Positions 29,698-38,351 of a DNA stretch of 64,000 nucleotides are shown one piece after another. Origin of the DNA: JACCXG01 sp963785755 (GTDB lineage: Bacteria; Acidobacteriota; Vicinamibacteria; Vicinamibacterales; 2-12-FULL-66-21); NCBI GenBank assembly GCA_963785755.1, contig CAWAXG010000013.1:124001-188000 (forward strand), written 5' to 3'. The notes under the pieces were generated by a model. It saw nothing but the letters and a program-made list of their open reading frames with translations, had not been told where the DNA came from and did not search any database. How positions within the stretch are numbered: the first letter of the stretch is position 1; each line of letters begins with the position of its first letter. Position numbers and translations under genes: made by a program.

Positions 29698-31576
29698 TCA
29701 ACGCTCGGCGTGCAGACGCCGCAGCACGCCCGGCTTGACCGTCCATTTCCGGCCGCTGGTATTCCAGAACGCCTTCAACGGTCCGCGGATCGCCGCGTGC
29801 TGCCGGTCCGGGCGCGCCGCACCGTCGAACTTCTTGGAGATCGCATAGCGCACGCAGCCCTCGGGATCGATGATCACCGTGCAGCCGCCGTGCATGTCGA
29901 ACATCACGCCGCCGCGCTCGACGGTGCACGTCTGTGTGACCTCGCCGACCAGGTCGAACGCGATGCGGCCGTCGGGCGCGACACGCCGCGTCACACGGAT
30001 CGACTGCACGATCGCGGGCGAAGCCTGGACGACACCTTTGGGCAGACGCGCGCCCGGCGGGACGAGATGGAAGCAGTCGGCATGCGCCGGATTCGTGACG
30101 AACGCGCCGAGCGCGCGCGCCTGGCGCGTGAGCTCCTCCACGTCGGCCGCCTGCCCAGGTTCACCCTCGAATCGCAGATTGCGGAAGGCGAGATCGGGAA
30201 TCGCCAGCTCCCCGCCGGGCGACTGCCACCGGACCGCGTCCTCGGTCATGAACCCGACGTGATCCGGAAAGATGCGGCGGCGCCGGAACGATCGCATCAG
30301 CGCCTCGCGGAACCCATACTTGTCGCTCCGCTCCATCTCGGCGTCGGCGGTGATCATCGCGCGCAGATACTCGCCGACCTCCAGGTCGGCGGGCGGACAG
30401 TAGTCGATCGCCCGGACGCAGATGTTCAGGAACTGGCCGGCGACGTCGCTCGCTTCCTGCGCGATCGCCTTGACCAGCGGATCGTTGAGCGCCGCCTGGC
30501 CGACCAGATTCGGATCGATCCCGGCGATGCGGAAGAAGCGCTCGCACTTGCGCCGGACGATGGTCGTGAACGCCTCGAAGACGGCCGACACCAGGACCGA
30601 CCCGAGCGCGTGGGATTCGAGCTTCGGATCGTAGCCGGCCGGCCCTGAGTCCTTCGTCGGCAGGATGTCGGAGTCGAACGAGGCGATGCCGCCGACGTCG
30701 ACGCCCGAGCGCAGCGCCTCCGCCTCGCCGGCCTTCGCGCGCGCGTAGCCGAATTCCCGTGCGATGTCAGTCAGCAGCGAGCCTCGCATGATCGTGCCGC
30801 GCGAGTCGCGGATCGCGCGCTCGACGACGTCGGCGTACCGAGAAGTGGAGCAAGAGCGCCACCAGATCCGAGAAGCCTTCGTGGAATGCCGGCACATCGA
30901 CGTTGGTCGGCTCCATGAACGACGAGCGGAGGCCGTCGAGGAGCGCGTGCGTGGTTTCGTGGGCGATGATGTCGTGGCTCAGCGCGGTGCAGATGAGGCC
31001 GCCGGGCACGGTGAATCCGGCCGCGCGCCGGCTCGCGTTGAAGAAGCCGAACGACAGATCGCCGGCCTCCCGGCTGTAGCCGGCGTTCGCCCCGGGGATG
31101 AACGGCCGGACCACCAGCCGGAGCGGGCCGTTTTCCGACGCCGGGATGGCCCACGCGATCTCGCGGCCGAGCGCGCGTTTGAATGCCGCGTAGGTCAGGC
31201 TGCAGACGGCATAAACCATCTGCAGGTGAAAGCGGCCGTCCGCCGGCGTTGGCGAGAGGCCGCTCGACAGCAGCAGCTGCGGGCTGTCGAGATCGAGCGC
31301 CTCGGCGACGATCTCCTTCGGCGCGCCGTCGCACCTGATCTCGAACAACGATCCGATCGGGCCCTTCTCGAGCTTCTCGTACGGGACCTGCACCGTCGCG
31401 ACGCCGCCGACGCGATCGGACACCGACGGATCGAGCGTGTAGATCCGCAGCGGCCTGAAGCCCGGTCCGCGCACGTCCCGCTTCGGGGCCCGCACGCGCG
31501 CCTGCAGGGCAACGCGGTCGCTGACCTCGAAGGCGACGACGTTCGCGGCAGTCTCGGATTTTTTCCTGCGAGCCAT
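29698..31576 (-). CDS. Cytosolic gluzincin-type zinc metalloprotease, one frameshift
   Basis: The protein starts MARRKKSETAANVV, with no signal peptide. The zinc site is H206-E-T-T-H210, with the third ligand Glu233 in FHEGFSD, 23 residues on. This is the spacing of thermolysin-like gluzincins. Directly after it the frame changes at CC 30838-30839. Removing one base reads LLLHFS-YADVVERAI and continues for ~375 residues to LRRLHAER at 29698, giving ~625 residues in all. The C-terminal half has a small beta domain (GGVMFDMHGGCTVIIDPEGCVRYAI in outline, rich in Cys/Gly). The stop is followed by TGATG. It lies 15 bases after the upstream 106-residue gene and is probably in one operon with it. 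Confidence 0.8.
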
Positions 31577-31591
31577 CTTGATGTGGACCGT

Positions 31592-31912
31592 TCAGCGCTG
31601 AGGGCCGCGGCGGCCCATCTCCACGACGAGCCGATCGGATGATTGCTTCACGACACGCATCCGCACCGCATCCTCGGCATCACGCACCACCAGCGCACCC
31701 CCTTCGTCGGTCCACCGCGCCGGCTGCGGCACGAACCGATCGTCCGGGCCGGGCACGAGGATCGTGGCCGATCCATCGGCGCGAAGCTCGATCCGCTCCC
31801 GCGGCCGCCGCGACAACGGAATGTCCGCATCCTCGGGCCTGAACACCGCACCCTCCGCCGTGTCCTCCTCGAACACGTGCACCCAGGTGCCGAGCAGAGC
31901 CTTCGGTTTCAT
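31592..31912 (-). CDS. Small conserved protein of unknown function
   Basis: The 106-residue soluble protein starts MKPKALLGTWVHVFEEDT. The LLGTW-x-H opening and alternating strands (RERIELRADGSATILV, GALVVRDAEDAVRMRVV) suggest a small lipocalin-like or single-barrel fold. No signal peptide is present. Its stop is 15 bases before the gluzincin ATG, so it probably acts with that protease, perhaps as a specificity or inhibitor subunit. That role is inferred only from linkage. Confidence 0.7.
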   Translation of the reverse strand: MKPKALLGTWVHVFEEDTAEGAVFRPEDADIPLSRRPRERIELRADGSATILVPGPDDRFVPQPARWTDEGGALVVRDAEDAVRMRVVKQSSDRLVVEMGRRGPQR

Positions 31913-31917
31913 GCTCG

Positions 31918-32075
31918 GCTAACTCCCAACTCCCAACTTCCAACTCCCAAACGGAACCACTCGTACCATCTGGGTGAAAGTCGTCCCGATCTGCCCAGGT
32001 GCCACAGCCTTCACCCAGTTGGTACGAACGACTCTCCTTGGAAGTTGGGAGTTGGAGGTTGGGAGTTGACGCATG
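31918..32075. repeat. Family B element, copy 1: nested inverted repeat
   Basis: Outer arms made of AACTCCCAACTTCCAACTCCC-type units (31921-31950) face TTGGAAGTTGGGAGTTGG units (32038-32068). Inside lies a 17-bp inner stem: CGTACCATCTGGGTGAA (31962-31978) against TTCACCCAGTTGGTACG (32010-32026), one mismatch. A second copy with the same inner stem lies at 52858-53012. This is a structured dispersed element, not simple low complexity. Confidence 0.82.
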
Positions 32076-32082
32076 TCTCTGC

Positions 32083-32973
32083 CTAGAGAAGTCCGCTCCG
32101 CGCCGCGTCAATCGCCGTGCGCATGCGCAGCACCTGCTGCGACGTGAACATGAACATCGCCGCATCGTCCACATAGTCCATGTAGTTCATGAACATGTCG
32201 CCGTTCGGACCGTTGTTGCAGGTGACGACGGGGAACGTCGGCGTTCCGTAGTTCGGTCCGGCGCTGTTGGGTGTATCGGCGACCATGTCCGACCCGCTGC
32301 AGTCCGGCGTATCGCCCCAGATGTGCCTGAGATTGAGGTAATGGCCGACTTCATGAGTCGCGGTGCGGCCTTTGTTGAACGGCGCCTTGGCGGTGCCGGT
32401 CGTCCCGAAGGCGCGGAAGTTGATCACCACGCCGTCGGTGGCCATCGGTCCGCCCGGGAACTGCGCGTACCCGAGCAGCCCGCCGCCGAGCGCACACACC
32501 CACATGTTCAGATGGGACTTCGTTTGGAACGGCGCGACGCCGCCGCTCCCCGGCCGCTTCACCCCATCGTCGTGCGAGAAGCTGGCGCGGGCCGTCCGGG
32601 TGCGGGTGACCTTCACCAGCTTGAAGCGGATGCGCGAGTCGGTGACCAGGCCCTTGAACGGATCCGGCGTCTGCGAGCGATCCGGATTCGTGGCCCGGAA
32701 GTCCTTGTTCATCGCCGCGATCTGGCTGTTGATCTGCTTGGTCGACACGTTCTGCTCGTCCGTGTTGTAGACCACGTGGACCACCGTCTTGATCGTGATC
32801 AGCTTGGCCTTCGCCACTCTCATCCCGGTCTGCCGGCGCCGGTCCGTCTCCCCTTCCAGGCGCATCTGACTCGCCCGGAACGAGGGGAACTGCTCGAGCA
32901 GCAGCATGTGAGCGGCCATCGTGCCGCACGAGCGGTGCAGCTCACCGCCGGATCTCGCTCTCTTCTTCGCCAT
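32083..32973 (-). CDS. M43 pappalysin-like zinc metalloprotease without signal peptide
   Basis: The ATG at 32973 follows an AGGAGA by 6-8 bases and is preferred over an upstream in-frame start. The 296-residue protein has the metzincin motif H207-E-V-G-H211-Y-L-N-L-R-H217 followed by W-G-D, and a Met-turn in FMNYMDYVDD. TIKTVVHVVYNTDEQNVSTKQINSQI is typical of the M43 propeptide-catalytic boundary. Cys residues flank the active site as in ulilysin. Family members are normally secreted; here the N-terminus is MAKKRARSGGELHRSCGTM with no hydrophobic leader. A Cys at 16 might act as a cysteine switch, which is conjecture. Confidence 0.88.
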   Translation of the reverse strand: MAKKRARSGGELHRSCGTMAAHMLLLEQFPSFRASQMRLEGETDRRRQTGMRVAKAKLITIKTVVHVVYNTDEQNVSTKQINSQIAAMNKDFRATNPDRSQTPDPFKGLVTDSRIRFKLVKVTRTRTARASFSHDDGVKRPGSGGVAPFQTKSHLNMWVCALGGGLLGYAQFPGGPMATDGVVINFRAFGTTGTAKAPFNKGRTATHEVGHYLNLRHIWGDTPDCSGSDMVADTPNSAGPNYGTPTFPVVTCNNGPNGDMFMNYMDYVDDAAMFMFTSQQVLRMRTAIDAARSGLL

Positions 32974-33306
32974 GTGTTCTCTCCTATCGACTCCTTCACT
33001 CAACTCTCAACACGCAACTCCCCCGCCTCGCGCGCGCACAGACAAGGCGCGCTACGGCGAGGCCTCGCCAGAGCTCGTCGGCTGCGATGGGGCCGACGAG
33101 CCGCGGCGGGCAATTCCCAAGACAGCTTTGTTCGACGATCGCGCTCCCGCGCCGGACGACGGCACGAAGGCACGGCGGCACGAAGGCAGATGGGTTCTCA
33201 AGGATTCTTCGTGCCTTCGTGACGTCGTGGCCGTCGTGCGGCGCGAAGCGCAATCCGTGAGCTGTTGGAGGTGTGAGCTGACAGTCAACATTTCGTCCAC
33301 GTGCTT
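32974..33306. repeat. Repeat-filled gap with family C module (33163-33260)
   Basis: The gap holds the family C module: GGCACGAAGGCACGGCGGC, then CTTCGTGCCTTCGTGACG and GTGCGGCGCGAAGCGCAATC, as at 10108-10235. The part before it (33030-33120) contains small inverted pieces such as GGCGAGGCCTCGCC and GCTCGTCGGC facing GCCGACGAGC. No gene is supported. Confidence 0.65.
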
Positions 33307-33844
33307 CTACAACGTCGACACGACCGAGACCGGAATCCCGCGCCGCTCCGCCTCCTCCAGAAAGTCAGCGGTCATGTCCACTTCACCCCGGCGCACGCCG
33401 TCCCAGACGACGATCGCCTTCACCTCGGTGCCGCCAGCCAGCACCTGCGCCTCATCCAGGATTCGCCTGTTGGTGGCCCGGTAGGCCTGGTCTCCTTCGG
33501 ACGCATCGAGGTCGAGCACGACCGAGATCGCCTCTCCGCCCGGCGTCCGCGACCGCCTCATCGAACATCGGTCCCCACTCGCCCGATCGATCGGTCACCG
33601 ACGTGTCGCAAAAGCGCTGCGGCGGAAACGGCAGAATCACGCGGCGCCTCAAGCCGATGGCCCTCGCCACCTCGAGCGCGAGCAGGTCTGCGCCACACGC
33701 GGCCGATGAGACCAGCGTGCCGATCCCCGGTTGTTGGAGCGCTTCGAAGAGGCGGGCACGGACGCTCGCAACATTCGAGAGTGGAAATCGAGGCTTCTCA
33801 TCCGATCCCGAATCGACACGCCGCCCGGCGAGTGCCGCGATCAC
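33307..33844 (-). CDS. SLOG-like Rossmannoid protein, one frameshift, start uncertain
   Basis: The upstream part reads VIAALAGRRVDSGSDEKPRFP, then GIGTLVSSAACGADLLALEVA and RRRVILPFPPQRFCDTSV. The frame then changes at the CCC 33539-33541. Removing one base gives FDEAVADAGGEAISVVLDLD and continues to ILDEAQVLAGG, KAIVVWDG and RGIPVSVVSTL. The pattern strand-GADLLA-helix-strand with LPFPP resembles SLOG/LOG-type nucleotide-binding Rossmann domains used as sensors or effectors in conflict systems. No ATG is in frame; a GTG at 33844 is possible, and the true start may overlap the caspase gene end (33939). It follows that gene on the same strand. Confidence 0.6.
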
Positions 33845-33938
33845 GATTCGATCCGATCGCCGGACGCGTCGCCCGCCCGATGATCCAGGCAGGCGAGGCC
33901 CGGTGTCGACACTCGATCCCGGGAACCGCGTTCGACCA

Positions 33939-36900
33939 TCACACGTGCGCCGGAACGCCGAGCCGTCCGAGCAGCGGACGCGTCCTCGCGTCGTCGGCGC
34001 AATCAAGGTGCGGATGCTGTGCCGCACTCGGCCCGAAGGCCGCGACCACCTGTTCCATGAACGCCAGGTTGGTGAAGCTGGCACCCGAAGTCAGGGCGGT
34101 CACCGCTCTCGTGGTGAACTGACCCGCGCCGGCGTTCTCGTACGCGACCTCGTGCGGCTGGCAGGCCGAAAAGCAGACCTCCCGCATCGTCGTAGCCGGC
34201 GCGCCTCTGGTGCCGGCAACGGTTTCTGCGCGTCCCTCGGGACTCTCGCGGAACGCCCGATGCAGATTCGAGATGTCGGGCGAGTACAGGATGTACCTGG
34301 CCCGGCTTCCGGGCGGAACCGATCCGGGCCTCCCGCCAGGCACCAGCGCCCGGGTGATCGTTCCGGAATGGCAGCAGTCGATGAAGCACGTGAGGTTCAC
34401 GCCGGGCTGCATCGAGGCCACCACGCTCTTGATGTCGTCGTCGATGAGCAGCCGGCCGTCTGCGAAGTCCGCCGGACAGAACGCCTCGTCCAGCGAATCG
34501 TCCTCGTCGCGATCGAGGTCGTCGACCTGGGTCCCGTGACCGGCGAACTGGAACACGATCACGTCGCCGGGGCGGGCGGCGCGAACCAGCGCGCCGAACG
34601 ACTCGAGGATGGCGCCGCGCGTCGCCGCGCGATCGTGGAGGGTGGTCACGTCGAAGTCGAGCGAACGCAGCGTCTTCGCCCAGTTGGTCGCATCGTTGAC
34701 GCACCCGGCCAGATCGTACGGCGCGCCATACTTGTCGATTCCGACGCACAGCGCCTTCCGTGCGCCGCCGGTCGCGGTCACGGGTGGCGGCGAGGTCGCA
34801 ACCGGGCTTGCCGTTCCAGAAGCCGCCGCCGGCGCGACGGTTTTCGTGATGCGCTCCATCCCGGAGGCGACGATGTCCGCGGCAGTCGCCGCCCTCGTCT
34901 CCTCGATCGGCTCGACGAAGTATTCGACAATCGACGCCGCATCGGGAGCGTCGACGATGCGCCGAACGACGCTGTTCATCGTCAGGGCATCGTCATCGAA
35001 GCCGCCGTGACGGGTGGCCATCGATCGCCCCCGCGGGGGCGCGCCCGGGTCGGTCTTCGAGAACACCAGGTCGGCCTGCTTCTGGTTGCCGGCGAGGCCG
35101 AAGAATCGAATCAGGCCGACTTCCTGCCGGATGCTCTCCTCGAGCCCGAGGATCGGGGTCGGCTGCTCCGGTTCGAACGCGCGGCTGACGAGGTACAGGA
35201 GCGACTTCCGGTACGGTCCCGCCGTGTCGTCCTGTTCCAGGCTCTTGTTCATGGTGTAGGTCGCGAAGGCATCGATGCCTTTGTTCGGACCGATGAGCGA
35301 TTTCAGCTTCGAATTGAAGATCGCGGTCGTACAGGCCGGCGCGAGGAAGTGCAGCGTCTTGACGCGAAGCGGCGGAGCCCCGGCCGAGGCGCGCAGGCCG
35401 AGCAGCGCCGGCAGGAACTGCGCATGGAAGATCGTCCCGGCGCTGTGACCGGCGGCGTGGATTTCGAGATCCGCGTGATGGGCGTTCCACAGGTCGCGCG
35501 TCCGCTGTGCCACGAACGCCCCACCGCCGCCTTCGAGCACGGCAACCTCGGCGCTGCGCTTCATCTGGCCCCACACGCGCTTGCCGCCAGGACGTCCCGC
35601 GACCTCGAGAACGGCGTCGGCGAGATCTTCTCCGATGCCGCGCGCGGCGACTTCACGCGCGCCGGTGAGGCCTCGCAAGATGTCGGTGACCGTCTCGCGC
35701 AGGCCGGTCTCCCAGACGAAGGAGATCGGATAGATATTGTTCTGGCGCCAGAACTTCAACCGCGCGAGCACCGGCTCGAGACCCGAGCGCTCGTCGGTCA
35801 GGCCGCCGTGCGCGTAGAACAGCAGGCGCAGCTTCTGGCCCGCGGCCTTGCGTTCCGCGATTTCAGCCGGCAGGAGCTCGGTGAAGATCCGCTGCACGTC
35901 AGCCTCGTCGGTCTGGAACTCGCCGTCGGTCGAGAAGGCGCCCAGCCGCAGGTTGATGGCATGACGGCGCATGAGCTCGCGCTCCTCCGGCGTGAACGGC
36001 CGTTTGGCGGCGCGCTGCGAGACGAGCGGATCGTCGGCGGCCGCTCTCGCCGCAATGGCCGGGGCAACGCGCTCCGCGGGCAGGATCCGCTCGGTGTAGA
36101 TCGCCGTCAATCTGGGCGCCACGAGGGTCACCTGGGCCTGAGCGACCCGCCTCGACGCCGCATCGAGCGCGAGGATGCCCCACGGATCGCCGAACTGCGA
36201 CTTGCTCTCCTTCACGACGTCGGCAAGCTCCTTCTCGAGCTTCCCGCGCTTGCGCGCGAAATCCGCGTCGGTGGCGAGCGACTGCGCGGACCGCCCGCCG
36301 AGGAACTGACGCATTTCCATCAGCGCCTTCGCCGCGCCGTGCATCGCGTCCGACCACCACCGGATGACGATGTAGTCGCTGATGATGTGCTCGGCGCGGA
36401 CGGCGCCGAGCTTCCGCGCGAGGTCGTTGCGCGCCGCAACAGGGCCGGCAGCCTTGAGCGCGGACCATGACGCTTCGTTCTCGACCGCCAGACGCCGATG
36501 CGCGCGCTCGACGTCGTCGGCCGGAATCAAGGCGAGCAGCGCGTTCCGGCCGATGCGATCGTAGTAGTCGCGCGAGTACGGGCCCTGCGGCCCGATGAAG
36601 AGCGCATCGGCCGCGTTCTGATCGAAGGCGCATTCGACGAGGAACGTCGACGCGCCGAAGTCGTGTTCCAGACCGATGCGGCGATCGCGTTCGGCGGCAT
36701 CGGCGAGACCGAGCCCGATGATGGCCTGGTAATCCGCGCGCAGGTCGCTGCTGGTGGTCTTGCGGCGTGACTCGAAGAACGAAGACGAGCACGTCAGCGT
36801 CAGCCCGCTCGCGATCCGCGACGCATGGTACGCGGCGGTCACGATCATCGATTCGAAGGCGAGCTTGCGGACCTTTTCGCCGTCCGACTCCAGCGGCCGG

Positions 36901-38249
36901 GTGCGGACGAGAATCTTCCGCGACGAGATCTCGTCGGCGGCGTTCAACGTCCCGGTGACGACGTCGTAGGTGAGCGTCCCCTTCCGCAGCAGCTCGGAAA
37001 CGCTCCGCACGTTGACGATGCCGAACAGGTTGATGCGCCAGGTGACGCGGCGCTCGCGGCGCCTGAGGATGCCGGTCTGCACCGCGCGGATCGGTCCGTT
37101 CTCGGCCTTGGCCGCTTCGTTGATGGCGGTGAGCCGCCCGCCCAGCGCCGACTCCACGGCGCCGCGTCCCTCGGGGGTCAGCGCCGCGATGTCGATGTCA
37201 TAGGCGAAGAGCGCCTCGCCGTGACGAACCGACGAGAACTGCAGCTCGGTCGCCACCCGGACCGATCGATCGATGCTCTTCGCCACGGCCAGCTGCAGCG
37301 CCTCGATCTGCTCGTCGTTGAGCCCGGCGTTCACGAGCTCTTCGAGGTTGGCCTTCGGGTCGCCGCCGAGCGCCTCCATCAGCCGCTTGAGGACGTCGCT
37401 GTCGCGAATGGTCGCGCTGACGCCGAAGGCCGCCGTCGCGTCGATCGAGATCTCGGATCCGGCGCGCTTGTAGTACGAGAGCCGGACTCGATCGCCGGCG
37501 ATCTTCGTCACGCGAAGCTCGAAGCCGCCGCTGGCCCGGAACTCCGCTCCCACGTTCAACGAGGCGCCGGCGCTGATGCTCGCCGAGCCAATCACCGGCA
37601 GGCTTGGCGTGGCGAGCGGATTGATCACGCTGGCGAGCTCGACCGATCCCTTGAGCTCGACTTCTCCGTCCCCTTCCACCGAGGCAAAGGCGCCGAGCGG
37701 CAGCGCGGCGAGATCGTCCACGTCGGCCGGAAGCACAGCGCCTTCGATGGTCTCCGACAGGGCCTTGGCCAAGGTCGGGTCGGCGCCGGCGACGTCGAAG
37801 GGCTGGAAGTACCGGACGTTGACGGAGGCGCCGGCGGCAAACCCGAACGCGAGCGCGCCGCGTGCACCTTCGAAGCTCGCCTTCACGCGCGGCGCAAGAC
37901 TCATCGAGACGTAGGCGGTACCGCTCGGCACGCTGATCGCGTCGCGGAGGTCGTCCGCAGGAAACAACAGTTCGTCGGAATGATGAACGCCGACCGCCGC
38001 ACGCACGCCCGCATCGAGCGACAGATCGCCATCGGCGCCGAGCGAGATCGGATCGGGGAGCGAGAACTCCAGCGCGACCGGATTCGTCGGCGCTTCGGAA
38101 AGCGGCTTCTGCAGTGACGTCGCGATCGGACGAAGCGCCAGCAGTCGCACGACTGAATCCGGCAGGTACCGGCCGAGGCCCGACTGGCTGCCGGTGTTGA
38201 CGTCGAGAAGGTTGGTGTTGAGGCTATCGAGGATCTTGAAAGCGGGCAT
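33939..38249 (-). CDS. Giant alpha/beta-hydrolase + caspase-like protease protein
   Basis: The 1436-residue protein starts at the ATG at 38249 with a clear AGGAGG (38254-38259). Residues 1-~400 are Gly/Ala-rich with alternating strands (GALAFGFAAGASVNVRYF; SISAGASLNVGAEFRASGGF). Residues ~400-790 are mixed helical. Residues ~795-1010 form an alpha/beta-hydrolase with LLFYAHGGL and a nucleophile elbow AGHSAG (Ser ~935). A Pro/Ala/Thr linker leads to a C-terminal caspase (C14/metacaspase p20) from ~1164: KALCVGIDKY, His1238 in FAGHGTQVDD and Cys1293 in FIDCCHSG. All catalytic residues are intact. It has no signal peptide. It lies 102 bases downstream of the CHAT gene and is probably in the same operon. 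Confidence 0.88.
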   Translation of the reverse strand: MPAFKILDSLNTNLLDVNTGSQSGLGRYLPDSVVRLLALRPIATSLQKPLSEAPTNPVALEFSLPDPISLGADGDLSLDAGVRAAVGVHHSDELLFPADDLRDAISVPSGTAYVSMSLAPRVKASFEGARGALAFGFAAGASVNVRYFQPFDVAGADPTLAKALSETIEGAVLPADVDDLAALPLGAFASVEGDGEVELKGSVELASVINPLATPSLPVIGSASISAGASLNVGAEFRASGGFELRVTKIAGDRVRLSYYKRAGSEISIDATAAFGVSATIRDSDVLKRLMEALGGDPKANLEELVNAGLNDEQIEALQLAVAKSIDRSVRVATELQFSSVRHGEALFAYDIDIAALTPEGRGAVESALGGRLTAINEAAKAENGPIRAVQTGILRRRERRVTWRINLFGIVNVRSVSELLRKGTLTYDVVTGTLNAADEISSRKILVRTRPLESDGEKVRKLAFESMIVTAAYHASRIASGLTLTCSSSFFESRRKTTSSDLRADYQAIIGLGLADAAERDRRIGLEHDFGASTFLVECAFDQNAADALFIGPQGPYSRDYYDRIGRNALLALIPADDVERAHRRLAVENEASWSALKAAGPVAARNDLARKLGAVRAEHIISDYIVIRWWSDAMHGAAKALMEMRQFLGGRSAQSLATDADFARKRGKLEKELADVVKESKSQFGDPWGILALDAASRRVAQAQVTLVAPRLTAIYTERILPAERVAPAIAARAAADDPLVSQRAAKRPFTPEERELMRRHAINLRLGAFSTDGEFQTDEADVQRIFTELLPAEIAERKAAGQKLRLLFYAHGGLTDERSGLEPVLARLKFWRQNNIYPISFVWETGLRETVTDILRGLTGAREVAARGIGEDLADAVLEVAGRPGGKRVWGQMKRSAEVAVLEGGGGAFVAQRTRDLWNAHHADLEIHAAGHSAGTIFHAQFLPALLGLRASAGAPPLRVKTLHFLAPACTTAIFNSKLKSLIGPNKGIDAFATYTMNKSLEQDDTAGPYRKSLLYLVSRAFEPEQPTPILGLEESIRQEVGLIRFFGLAGNQKQADLVFSKTDPGAPPRGRSMATRHGGFDDDALTMNSVVRRIVDAPDAASIVEYFVEPIEETRAATAADIVASGMERITKTVAPAAASGTASPVATSPPPVTATGGARKALCVGIDKYGAPYDLAGCVNDATNWAKTLRSLDFDVTTLHDRAATRGAILESFGALVRAARPGDVIVFQFAGHGTQVDDLDRDEDDSLDEAFCPADFADGRLLIDDDIKSVVASMQPGVNLTCFIDCCHSGTITRALVPGGRPGSVPPGSRARYILYSPDISNLHRAFRESPEGRAETVAGTRGAPATTMREVCFSACQPHEVAYENAGAGQFTTRAVTALTSGASFTNLAFMEQVVAAFGPSAAQHPHLDCADDARTRPLLGRLGVPAHV

Positions 38250-38351
38250 GCGCCCTCCTGGTAGGTTGCGTGCGGTGCGGTGCAGCGCAGACTAGCTGAC
38301 TGCTTGGACGAACGCAAGTTTCGAACGGCAGTGAAATCAGAGCATGATGTC

